A stretch of DNA of 8,394 nucleotides from an uncultured Lachnospiraceae bacterium (GTDB lineage: Bacteria > Bacillota > Clostridia > Lachnospirales > Lachnospiraceae): contig CAKRJM010000094.1 of NCBI GenBank assembly GCA_934351765.1, positions 1 through 8,394 on the forward strand. The letters are read 5' to 3'. Both the position numbers and the translations under genes were made by a program. Positions 1 through 5,736 of this stretch are shown one piece after another; within the stretch, counting starts at the first letter, position 1, and every line of letters starts with the position of its first letter. The notes beneath the pieces were generated by a model. It was not told the DNA's origin. It saw nothing but the letters and a program-made list of their open reading frames with translations, and ran no database searches.

Positions 1-331
1 TCGCCACCAGAGTTTTTCCTTCACCGGTCTTCATCTCTGCGATACGTCCCTGGTGGAGAACGATGCCGCCGATGATCTGCACCGGATAATGTTCCATTCC
101 AAGCACACGCCTTGCCGCCTCGCGGACAACCGCATAAGCCTCCGGCATGATCTGATCCAGAGTCTCTCCCTTTTCCAGGCGGGACTTGAATTCCTTTGTT
201 TTTCCGCGAAGTTCTTCATCGGACAGCTTCTCCATCTCCGGCTTTAAGGCAACCACCTTGTCAGCGATGGGCCGGATCAGCTTTAACTCCCGGTCACTGT
301 GCGTTCCGAATATTTTCTGCATTAAACCCAT
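1..331 (-). CDS. secA: SecA preprotein translocase ATPase, N-terminal 110 residues (cut by window edge)
   Basis: SecA is the cytoplasmic motor ATPase that drives unfolded preproteins through the SecYEG channel. The reading frame starts at an ATG complementary to 329-331 ([10 protein letters not shown]...) and is open to the window edge. Residues 81-90 (HYPVQIIGG) fit the nucleotide-binding Q-motif region. Residues 100-107 (MKTGEGKT) are the Walker A motif, with the lysine at position 106 as in other Gram-positive SecA proteins. Only about one eighth of a typical 800-900 residue protein is present. An AGGAG (complement of 344-348) lies 12 bases before the ATG, a slightly long spacing, but the MGLMxKIFG start is typical. 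In many Firmicutes hpf and secA run in the same direction; here they are divergent. The identification is very secure. Confidence 0.96.
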   Translation of the reverse strand, partial: MGLMQKIFGTHSDRELKLIRPIADKVVALKPEMEKLSDEELRGKTKEFKSRLEKGETLDQIMPEAYAVVREAARRVLGMEHYPVQIIGGIVLHQGRIAEMKTGEGKTLVA

Positions 332-388
332 AATCGTTGTTCGCTCCTGCTTTCTTTATTCAATCAAAACAAGCTGTCAATCTGTTTC

Positions 389-417
389 ATTGTATCACTA
401 ACCGCCCCTCAGTTCAA
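389..417 (-). promoter_or_regulatory. Predicted sigma-A promoter of secA
   Basis: On the minus strand, TTGAAC (complement of 412-417) is separated by 17 bases from TACAAT (complement of 389-394), and TGA just before the -10 gives an extended -10. Transcription would start near 382, leaving a leader of about 50 nt before the secA ATG. An 11-bp dyad, CAGTTCAACTG (410-420), overlaps the -35 element and may be coincidental. The call comes from motif reading only. Confidence 0.65.
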
Positions 418-566
418 CTGTTTTCCTGTGCGCTCCCCCGTTCCTGCCCCTGTTTTCCCTTTGTCAACCTCTTTTTTTCCTGCTTTTTACACAAATCTCA
501 CTCAATTTATACAACTTGCACAATTCGACACCGTGCGGTTTGTCTCTCCACAGGGACACCAAAATC

Positions 567-659
567 TTATCCACATTATCCACAAAAGTTTTCCACAGGT
601 TTTTCGCCCGTTTTCCCTTGATTTTTGGGTTATCCACGAAGTTATCCACATTATCCACA
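567..659 (+). other. DnaA-box cluster (candidate replication-origin part or DnaA-binding regulatory/titration locus)
   Basis: Four perfect copies of the DnaA box TTATCCACA lie at 567-575, 576-584, 642-650 and 651-659, forming two head-to-tail pairs with no gap. Two single-mismatch boxes, TTTTCCACA (589-597) and TTATCCACG (630-638), lie between the pairs. Weaker two-mismatch matches occur at 544-552, 660-668 and on the opposite strand at 677-685. All strong boxes have the same orientation. The cluster sits inside the 592-bp secA-hpf intergenic region, between their divergent promoters and not overlapping them. An AT-rich stretch (about 815-895) follows about 160 bp downstream but also contains the hpf promoter. 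I see no clear DnaA-trio series next to the boxes and no dnaA, dnaN or rpmH in the window, so origin function is not established. Confidence 0.75.
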
Positions 660-660
660 A
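567..660 (+). repeat. 19-bp exact direct repeat carrying paired DnaA boxes
   Basis: TTATCCACATTATCCACAA occurs at 567-585 and again exactly at 642-660, offset by 75 bp. Each copy is followed within a few bases by a further TTCCACAG (591-598 and 662-669). The order box-box-half-box is therefore repeated and looks like a duplicated module. A separate 16-mer, TTTTCCCTTGA(T/C)TTTT, is found at 611-626 and 749-764 with one mismatch, so this intergenic region is repetitive beyond the boxes themselves. Confidence 0.85.
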
Positions 661-837
661 TTTCCACAGCGTGTTTCGTGGACAACCAGACAAAACATCC
701 GTTTTGTGAACTTGCCCGAAAATACCATTTTCCGACCGTTTTCTTTCTTTTTCCCTTGACTTTTCCCCCGCATCTGTTCACGGCCTCCTCCTTCCGTTTT
801 GTTGTCGAACAATTCACAATCTTTTTATATTTTTGCC

Positions 838-865
838 TTGTAAATTTTTTGTTTTATGATATAAT
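838..865 (+). promoter_or_regulatory. Predicted sigma-A promoter of hpf
   Basis: TTGTAA (838-843) and a perfect TATAAT (860-865) are separated by 16 bases, and TGA at 857-859 makes an extended -10. The predicted start near 872 gives a leader of about 52 nt ending in the hpf ribosome binding site. The perfect extended -10 makes this the strongest promoter match in the window. I do not see a sigma-B-like or sigma-H-like element, but that was judged only by eye. Confidence 0.72.
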
Positions 866-923
866 ATCAATACAATCTCTCATTACAAATACGAGAGAAA
901 AAGCAGGTAAAGGAGTTGATGTT

Positions 924-1451
924 ATGCAGTATATCATTACAGGAAGAAATATCGACATCACCGAAGGACTCAGATCTGCAGTCCATGAAAAGATCGGAAA
1001 ACTGGAACGCTATTTCAGCCCCGCAACCGAAGTTCACGTTACCCTGAGTGTGGAAAAGGATCGCCAGAAAATCGAAGTTACGATCCCTGTAAAAGGTTCC
1101 ATTATCCGTTCCGAACAGGTCAGCAATGATATGTACGTTTCCATCGACCTGGTAGAAGAGATCATTGAACGTCAGTTAAAGAAATATAAAACCAAGCTGG
1201 TTGACCAGGAGCAGAGTGCACTCTCCTTCTCCGAAGCCTATATGGAGGAAGAAACGGAAGAACCCGATGCCGTAAAGATCGTCCGCACGAAGCGCTTTGC
1301 TGTAAAGCCTATGGATCCCGAAGAAGCCTGCATCCAGATGGAGCTTCTCGGACATAGCTTCTTCGTATTCCGCGATGCAGAAACCGATGAAGTATGCGTT
1401 GTTTATAAGAGAAAGGACGGTACATACGGTCTGATCGAACCGGAATTCTAA
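924..1451 (+). CDS. hpf: Long-form ribosome hibernation promoting factor
   Basis: Long HPF binds the 30S subunit near the decoding centre and dimerises ribosomes into inactive 100S particles in stationary phase or stress. The 175-residue product has an N-terminal S30AE domain (about 1-97, MQYIITGRNIDITEGLR...), an acidic linker (about 98-117, with EEETEEPD) and a C-terminal dimerisation domain (about 118-175, with KRFAVKPMDPEEA and VVYKRKDGTYGLIEP). This is the usual length and two-domain form of Firmicute HPF, as opposed to the short gammaproteobacterial HPF/YfiA. The ATG at 924 is chosen because AAAGGAG (909-915) precedes it by 8 bases. The frame stays open upstream to 516, but that part runs through the DnaA boxes and the promoter and is not coding. 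The gene is followed by a hairpin terminator, so it is probably monocistronic. Confidence 0.96.
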   Translation: MQYIITGRNIDITEGLRSAVHEKIGKLERYFSPATEVHVTLSVEKDRQKIEVTIPVKGSIIRSEQVSNDMYVSIDLVEEIIERQLKKYKTKLVDQEQSALSFSEAYMEEETEEPDAVKIVRTKRFAVKPMDPEEACIQMELLGHSFFVFRDAETDEVCVVYKRKDGTYGLIEPEF

Positions 1452-1509
1452 CATCGTTTTTACTTTATGGAGGACACCACCAAAGCCATTACCATTCGCG
1501 TGCAACCGG

Positions 1510-1521
1510 CACCTCCTTTCT
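1510..1521 (+). other. Anti-Shine-Dalgarno-like motif in the hpf 3' UTR
   Basis: CACCTCCTTTCT lies in the predicted hpf 3' UTR immediately before the terminator hairpin. It is the same sequence as the 3' tail of Firmicute 16S rRNA. Its CTCCTTT core (1513-1519) is perfectly complementary over 7 nt to the hpf ribosome binding site AAAGGAG (909-915). A GGAGG at 1469-1473 in the same UTR could pair locally with CCTCC (1512-1516). Any function is inference. Confidence 0.35.
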
Positions 1522-1522
1522 G

Positions 1523-1556
1523 AACCAGGATCCCCGACGGGGGATCCTGGTTTTCT
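1523..1556 (+). terminator. Rho-independent terminator after hpf
   Basis: A perfect 13-bp stem (1523-1535 with 1540-1552, left arm AACCAGGATCCCC) closes on the tetraloop GACG, and TTTTCT follows from 1551. The minus strand lacks a U-tract after the stem, so the element acts only for plus-strand transcripts. It ends the hpf message about 100 nt after the stop codon and isolates it from azlC. Confidence 0.9.
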
Positions 1557-1559
1557 GTG

Positions 1560-1745
1560 GAAATATATCTGCTTCCTCCTGCAATCGAATTTCCGGCCCA
1601 CCGATGATATCATACCGGCTGCGAAGGGGACGTCCCGAGCCCCGGCATTTCCTAAATCCTCTCCCACCTTTTCTGTAAACCGAATTTCCAGATTGGCAGC
1701 GCTGCCATATTGACTGTGCCGACTCCCCGGAATTCGGAAACTCTC
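1560..1745. other. Intergenic region with several short palindromes upstream of the azlC promoter
   Basis: There is no convincing gene between the hpf terminator and azlC. The stretch holds a perfect 14-bp palindrome TGGCAGCGCTGCCA (1694-1707), plus 10-bp palindromes ATGATATCAT (1604-1613) and GGGACGTCCC (1627-1636). The phrase GAATTTCC recurs (1587-1594 and 1682-1689). The 14-bp dyad is centred about 50 bp upstream of the azlC -35 and could be an operator. AzlB, an Lrp/AsnC-type protein, regulates azlCD in Bacillus subtilis, but nothing here identifies the regulator. Confidence 0.4.
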
Positions 1746-1774
1746 TTTACTTTCCCCCCGTTCCCCGCTATACT
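1746..1774 (+). promoter_or_regulatory. Predicted sigma-A promoter of azlCD
   Basis: TTTACT (1746-1751) is followed by a 17-base C-rich spacer and TATACT (1769-1774). Transcription would start near 1781, only about 14 nt before the azlC ATG. The ribosome binding site GGAGG (1782-1786) would then lie at the very 5' end of the message. The very short leader leaves no room for a riboswitch or attenuator. Confidence 0.6.
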
Positions 1775-1794
1775 TATACGCGGAGGAATTTATC

Positions 1795-2565
1795 ATGTCA
1801 TACACAAAAGAACCATCATCCTGGAAAGCCGGTCTTCGTGACGGTCTTCCCATCTGTCTCGGATACTTCGCAGTATCCTTTGCATTCGGCATTCAGGCGA
1901 AGAATTCCGGCCTTACGGTATTCCAGGCTGCCCTGATGTCCTTAACCAACCTTACCAGCGCCGGGCAGTTTGCCGGCATCGGCCTCATTGCCGCCGGTGC
2001 ATCCTATCTGGAAATGGCATTGACCCAGCTGATCATCAACCTGCGCTACTGTCTCATGTCCTGCGCCCTGTCCCAGAAGATCGGCCCCGACATGGCATTC
2101 GGCCACCGGTTCGGAATTGCCTTCGGCGTCACCGATGAGATCTTCGGCGTCAGTATCTGCCGCCCCGGCTCCCTGCGTCCGTCCTATTCCTACGGACTGA
2201 TGGCAGTCGCCATTCCCGGCTGGGTACTGGGAACACTCTTCGGAATTCTTTCCGGAAATCTTCTGCCGGCCGGAATCATCAGCGCCCTGGGCATTGCCAT
2301 CTACGGTATGTTCTTAGCCATCATCATCCCGCCGGCCAAAGAGGAAAAGCCGGTGCTTCTGGTGGTACTCAGCGCCGTTGCTCTGAGCACCCTGTTTACC
2401 TATACACCGGTCTTAAATAAGATCTCGTCCGGTTTCCAGATCATTCTGATCACGGTTCTCGTTGCCGGAGCTGCCGCGATCCTCTTCCCTGTAAAGGAAG
2501 AAGCGTCCGGAAACGCAGCTTCCGATGAAGCCGACAAGGAGAAGGAGGCACACCATGAAGCCTAA
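1795..2565 (+). CDS. azlC: AzlC family branched-chain amino acid exporter, large subunit
   Basis: AzlC is the large integral membrane subunit of a two-component exporter (AzlC-AzlD; BrnFE type in Corynebacterium) for branched-chain amino acids and, in some members, related compounds. The 256-residue product has the usual family length and several hydrophobic spans. Family-like segments include GLRDGLPICLGYFAVSFAFG (13-32), NLRYCLMSCALS (82-93), GVTDEIFG (111-118) and the C-terminal spans around 186-200 and 213-231. The C-terminus ends in a charged, Glu/Lys-rich tail (about 234-256). The start is the ATG at 1795, 8 bases after GGAGG (1782-1786). The last 11 bases overlap azlD, so the two genes are probably translationally coupled. 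The substrate is inferred from the family alone. Confidence 0.92.
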   Translation: MSYTKEPSSWKAGLRDGLPICLGYFAVSFAFGIQAKNSGLTVFQAALMSLTNLTSAGQFAGIGLIAAGASYLEMALTQLIINLRYCLMSCALSQKIGPDMAFGHRFGIAFGVTDEIFGVSICRPGSLRPSYSYGLMAVAIPGWVLGTLFGILSGNLLPAGIISALGIAIYGMFLAIIIPPAKEEKPVLLVVLSAVALSTLFTYTPVLNKISSGFQIILITVLVAGAAAILFPVKEEASGNAASDEADKEKEAHHEA

Positions 2566-2860
2566 TGTATATCTTTATATCCTGGTCATGGCCGGTGTCA
2601 CCTACCTGATCCGTATGCTGCCCCTGACTCTGATCCGAAAAGAAATTAAAAGTCCGTTTATCCGGTCTTTTCTGCACTACGTTCCTTATGCCACCCTGTC
2701 AGCCATGACCTTCCCGGCGATCCTTTATTCCACCTCCGGGATCTGGCCGTCCCTGTGCGGCTTTCTCACAGCGCTTTTCCTGGCCTATAAAAAGAAAAGC
2801 CTGCTCACCGTGGCAATCTGTGCCTGCGTCGTTGCATACGCGGCAGGACTGGTATTGTAA
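2555..2860 (+). CDS. azlD: AzlD family branched-chain amino acid exporter, small subunit
   Basis: AzlD is the small membrane partner of AzlC. The 101-residue product (MKPNVYLYILVMAGVTYLIRMLPL...) has about three to four hydrophobic spans (roughly 5-20, 42-60, 63-76, 82-101) and the family-typical TYLIRMLPL near the N-terminus. The ATG at 2555 is preferred because GGAGG (2544-2548) stands 6 bases before it. An in-frame ATG at 2525 would add ten charged residues (MKPTRRRRHT) and has no good ribosome binding site. The start lies inside the azlC end with an 11-bp overlap, the standard arrangement for this pair. No further gene follows before the terminator element at 2911. Confidence 0.92.
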   Translation: MKPNVYLYILVMAGVTYLIRMLPLTLIRKEIKSPFIRSFLHYVPYATLSAMTFPAILYSTSGIWPSLCGFLTALFLAYKKKSLLTVAICACVVAYAAGLVL

Positions 2861-2910
2861 CTTTGTAAATGGAATAAATGGAACTGTTTTAAGGCGTTCC
2901 CGATAAATAA

Positions 2911-2999
2911 AACTATGGCAGACGAGTATGTTTCCGACCCCTCTCATCGAAAATCGGTTCCTTAGGAAGCATACACGATCTGCCATAGTTCGTTTTTCT
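2911..2999. terminator. Bidirectional terminator made of a two-part long inverted repeat
   Basis: The outer arms AACTATGGCAGA (2911-2922) and TCTGCCATAGTT (2979-2990) are perfect 12-bp complements. Inner arms GTATGTTTCC (2926-2935) and GGAAGCATAC (2965-2974) pair over 10 bp with one G-U pair. A small internal loop (CGA/ACGA) separates the two stems and a 29-nt loop closes them. The plus strand continues with CGTTTTTCT (2991-2999) and the minus strand with AGTTTTATTTATC, so both ends carry U-tracts. It lies between convergent azlD and the minus-strand operon and would serve both. The size and two-part build are larger than a usual terminator, so a small mobile repeat (MITE-like) origin is possible. 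Confidence 0.75.
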
Positions 3000-3032
3000 A
3001 TTATCTTTACCAATTTCTCCGGAATCGCCTTC

Positions 3033-3968
3033 TTAATCCGCGCCCGCATCCGTCCTTTTAATTCCACAAATCTCCCGAAGACTGCGTTCTTCATAACCGA
3101 TCCGACTCGCAGGGTGTTCCGTCTGAAAAATCCGATGTTCCGATGATATTCCGTCAGATTCCAGTACGTGCCGAATCAGATCCAGCAGTTCTTCTCCGGT
3201 TTCTTTCCGGGTTTCCGATAGGCGGCTTTTTTCTTCTCTGCTTTCATTTTCCAGTTTCCAGTCTCCCATCAGCACCACATACTCCGGTTGTAACAGCTCA
3301 ATTTCCCGCTGAAGATATGCCTGATAATACCGGACATAACCGATCAGCCGCCTGGAATCACATTCTCGATAACCGCCCCGTTTATTCAGGTTCAGATAGG
3401 CGCAGTCAGCAAGGCTCCATGTTTTCCATGAATCAGATCCCGATTTTACTCCATGATTTCCTGCCGCCTTGCTTTCTGTCCGGCTCCCTGTCAGGCTCTC
3501 TTTTTCGGTCTGCGCCTCCAGTTTCTTTAAAATCCATTCCAGAACATTCTTATACTTAGTCTGTGCCGCTTTTTCCGATGAGCTTAACAAAATCCCCAGA
3601 CGCTTCCGCTCTTTCGGGCAGTAATAGCCGCCCTTCTCCTTCGCCCGCAGCACCTCCCACAGCCAGAAGGTATTGCTTCGCTCCCCGGCAGCTTCTGTCC
3701 CGCTCCCGTCTGCGCCATTGTCCAGCAGATGCGATTCTTTTGCCACAAATAAAACATGCGCTCTGCATCTTTCCGTTTCTCCCAGGAATCCATCCGGCGT
3801 GAAGCTTCCCCTAAATAATTCATATATCGGAACCGCGTCTCCCGTTTTCGGAAACGTGTTTTCCAGACAGGACATTTCCGGTTCCAGCTCCTGTTCCTGT
3901 TTCCAGGATACAAACAGTTCTTCCAGTGTCCGGCAGGCTTCCGGCGCAGAACAGTTGCCGTTACGCAC
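3033..3968 (-). CDS. Protein of unknown function, possible uracil-DNA glycosylase-superfamily-like fold
   Basis: I do not recognise a named family with certainty. The 311-residue product contains short motifs in the order seen in UDG-superfamily proteins: VLFVAKESHL (72-81, a strand followed by a polar loop), CAYLNLNKRGG (189-199), EYVVLMG (229-235) and TEHPASR (283-289, resembling the HPS/HP-type motif of UDG families). No canonical catalytic Asp/Glu is placed with confidence, so activity is not claimed. Residues about 152-182 are low-complexity, Ser/Thr/Glu/Lys-rich and look like a variable insertion. It is soluble, with no signal peptide or membrane span. The start is GTG (complement of 3966-3968) overlapping the ABC gene stop by 8 bp, which suggests translational coupling; no clear Shine-Dalgarno is seen. 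A later in-frame ATG at residue 32 is an alternative start. It is the last gene of the exporter operon. Confidence 0.72.
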   Translation of the reverse strand: MRNGNCSAPEACRTLEELFVSWKQEQELEPEMSCLENTFPKTGDAVPIYELFRGSFTPDGFLGETERCRAHVLFVAKESHLLDNGADGSGTEAAGERSNTFWLWEVLRAKEKGGYYCPKERKRLGILLSSSEKAAQTKYKNVLEWILKKLEAQTEKESLTGSRTESKAAGNHGVKSGSDSWKTWSLADCAYLNLNKRGGYRECDSRRLIGYVRYYQAYLQREIELLQPEYVVLMGDWKLENESREEKSRLSETRKETGEELLDLIRHVLESDGISSEHRIFQTEHPASRIGYEERSLREICGIKRTDAGAD

Positions 3969-5736
3969 CTTCGTTTGTTCTCACGAACTGGCTGTTATAA
4001 AGCTCGGCGTAGAAGCCGTTCTTCGCCAGCAGCTCCTTAGGCCGGCCCTGCTCGATGATATGACCATCCTTCATGACCAGCATGATATCGGCCTCCCGGA
4101 TCGTGGACAGACGATGGGCAACGATGAAGCTGGTACGTCCCTCCATCATCTTTGCAAAGGCCTCCTGGATCCGGATCTCAGTCCGGGTATCAATGGAGGA
4201 GGTTGCCTCGTCCAGGATCAGCATGGGCGGCAGACACAGCATCACACGGGTGATGCAGAGCAGCTGCTTCTGTCCCTGAGACAAATTATCGCCATCCTCG
4301 GTGATCACGGTATCATAGCCCTCCGGCAGACGTTTGATAAAGCTGTGGGCATGAGAAGCCTTCGCTGCCGCAATGATCTCTTCGTCGGTGGCATCCGGCT
4401 TGCCCATGGTGATATTCTCGCGGATCGTGCCGGTGCGGAGCCAGGTATCCTGAAGCACCATGCCGAAGTTCTCCCGCAGGTTCTTTCTCGTCATGTCTCT
4501 TGTTTCGATTCCGTCCACCTGAATGGTTCCGCTGTCCACATCATAGAACCGCATGAGCAGATTGATCATGGTCGTCTTTCCGCAGCCGGTAGGGCCGACG
4601 ATGGCAACACGTTCGCCGGGGCGGACAGACAGATTAAAATCCTCGATAAGCTTCTGCTCCGGATTGTAGGAGAAGTTCACATGGGAAAGCTCCACGTTTC
4701 CTTCTGTCCGGTTTAATACCTGCGGATCTTCCTTGTCCGGCGTCTGGGGCTCCTCTTCGATCAGCTCAAAGATCCGCGCCGCACAGGCCACCGCGTTCTG
4801 CAGCTCTGTCACCACGCCGGAAATCTCGTTGAACGGCTTGGTGTACTGGTTCGCATAAGAAAGGAAGGTGGTCAGCTGGCCGATGCTGATGCCGCCGCGG
4901 ATCGCCGAAAGAGCGCCCGTGATTCCCACTCCGGTGTACACCAGGCTGTTGACAAACCGGGTTGACGGATTTACCAGCGAAGAGAAAAAGGTCGCACGCA
5001 GGGAGCATTTTGCCAGCCGTTCGTTGATCTCATCAAACCTCTCCTGGGTCTCGTCCTCATGGGAGAAGGCCTGAACCACCTTCTGGTTTCCGATGGCTTC
5101 CTCGATGAGCGCCGTCTGCTCGCCCCTTGTCTCTGACTGGAGCTTAAACATGAAATAGGTTTTCTTTGCAATAAAGCTTGCCACAAATAACGAGACCGGG
5201 GTGATCAGAACCACCACCAGAGTGATCTGGAAATTCACCAGCAGCATGAAGCCCAGAGTTCCGAGGATCGTGATCACACCGGTGAACAGCTGGGTAAAGC
5301 CCATAAGCAGGCCGTCAGCAAACTGATCCACGTCCGCCACCACACGGCTCACGATGTCGCCGTAGGAATGGCTGTCAATATATTTCAGAGGAAGGATCTC
5401 CAGCTTGGCAAAGGCATCACGCCGGATATCCTGCACCACATGATAGGTGATGCGGTTGTTGCACACGTTCATGATCCACTGGGACACCGCCGTCAGGGCA
5501 ATGACGATCACCGCTGTCCGCAGGACACCGAACACGCCGTCAAAATCCACATGGCCGGGGCCGATGATGAAGTCCACAGCCTTTCCGGTCAGGATCGGGA
5601 TATAAAGGGTCAGTGCCACGGTCACCGCTGCGAACAGGATCGACAGTACCACAAAAAACCAGTATTTTCCAATATAGTGTAAAATTTTCCGGAAGGTATC
5701 TTTTCTGGCCGGTTGTTTTTTCATCTTGTCGTCCAT
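3961..5736 (-). CDS. ABC exporter half-transporter with canonical catalytic residues (BmrD/TM288-like subunit)
   Basis: This is a 591-residue membrane-ATPase fusion of the multidrug/lipid exporter type. A six-span transmembrane domain occupies about 18-325 and the nucleotide-binding domain about 345-585. The NBD shows Walker A GPTGCGKT (381-388), Q-loop Gln429, signature LSQGQ (485-489), Walker B MLILDE (505-510) with catalytic Glu510, and switch His541. The Walker B and switch residues are intact, but the signature has Gln in place of Gly. It starts at ATG (complement of 5734-5736) directly after the upstream gene stop, with AAGGAGG (complement of 5745-5751) 8 bases before it. The partner encoded upstream has the opposite pattern of defects, so the pair should form one heterodimer. 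The substrate cannot be read from the sequence; drug or lipid export is the family expectation. Confidence 0.93.
   Translation of the reverse strand: MDDKMKKQPARKDTFRKILHYIGKYWFFVVLSILFAAVTVALTLYIPILTGKAVDFIIGPGHVDFDGVFGVLRTAVIVIALTAVSQWIMNVCNNRITYHVVQDIRRDAFAKLEILPLKYIDSHSYGDIVSRVVADVDQFADGLLMGFTQLFTGVITILGTLGFMLLVNFQITLVVVLITPVSLFVASFIAKKTYFMFKLQSETRGEQTALIEEAIGNQKVVQAFSHEDETQERFDEINERLAKCSLRATFFSSLVNPSTRFVNSLVYTGVGITGALSAIRGGISIGQLTTFLSYANQYTKPFNEISGVVTELQNAVACAARIFELIEEEPQTPDKEDPQVLNRTEGNVELSHVNFSYNPEQKLIEDFNLSVRPGERVAIVGPTGCGKTTMINLLMRFYDVDSGTIQVDGIETRDMTRKNLRENFGMVLQDTWLRTGTIRENITMGKPDATDEEIIAAAKASHAHSFIKRLPEGYDTVITEDGDNLSQGQKQLLCITRVMLCLPPMLILDEATSSIDTRTEIRIQEAFAKMMEGRTSFIVAHRLSTIREADIMLVMKDGHIIEQGRPKELLAKNGFYAELYNSQFVRTNEGA

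Noticed and set aside
690..707. Inverted repeat ACAAAAC-ATCC-GTTTTGT as a terminator
   Set aside because: There is no T-tract on either side and no gene ends here. It is a short AT-rich stem that may be chance.
464..817. Minus-strand 117-codon open frame in the secA-hpf intergenic region
   Set aside because: Its VDNVDN-like repeats are just the translation of the DnaA boxes (TGTGGATAA on this strand). It lacks a good ribosome binding site and resembles no protein family.
516..923. N-terminal extension of hpf from an upstream in-frame ATG
   Set aside because: It would run through the DnaA boxes and the hpf promoter. The homologous protein begins at MQYIITGRN, with a good AAAGGAG before the ATG at 924.
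1455..1521. Minus-strand AGAAAGGAGGTG as a ribosome binding site for an 11-codon frame (MVMALVVSSIK)
   Set aside because: The spacing to the ATG is about 16 bases and no minus-strand promoter is evident. The same bases are better seen as part of the hpf 3' UTR.
1467..1523. 18-codon open frame (MEDTTKAITIRVQPAPPF) between hpf and its terminator
   Set aside because: No ribosome binding site precedes it and there is no recognisable family. It could be a leader-like peptide, but nothing here supports translation.
1176..1892. Minus-strand 238-codon open frame across the hpf end and azlC start
   Set aside because: It is antisense to two recognised genes, crosses the hpf terminator and has no protein-like family features.
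3673..4716. Plus-strand 347-codon open frame
   Set aside because: It is antisense to the ABC exporter NBD and the UDG-like gene. It is a mirror frame of codon-biased coding sequence.
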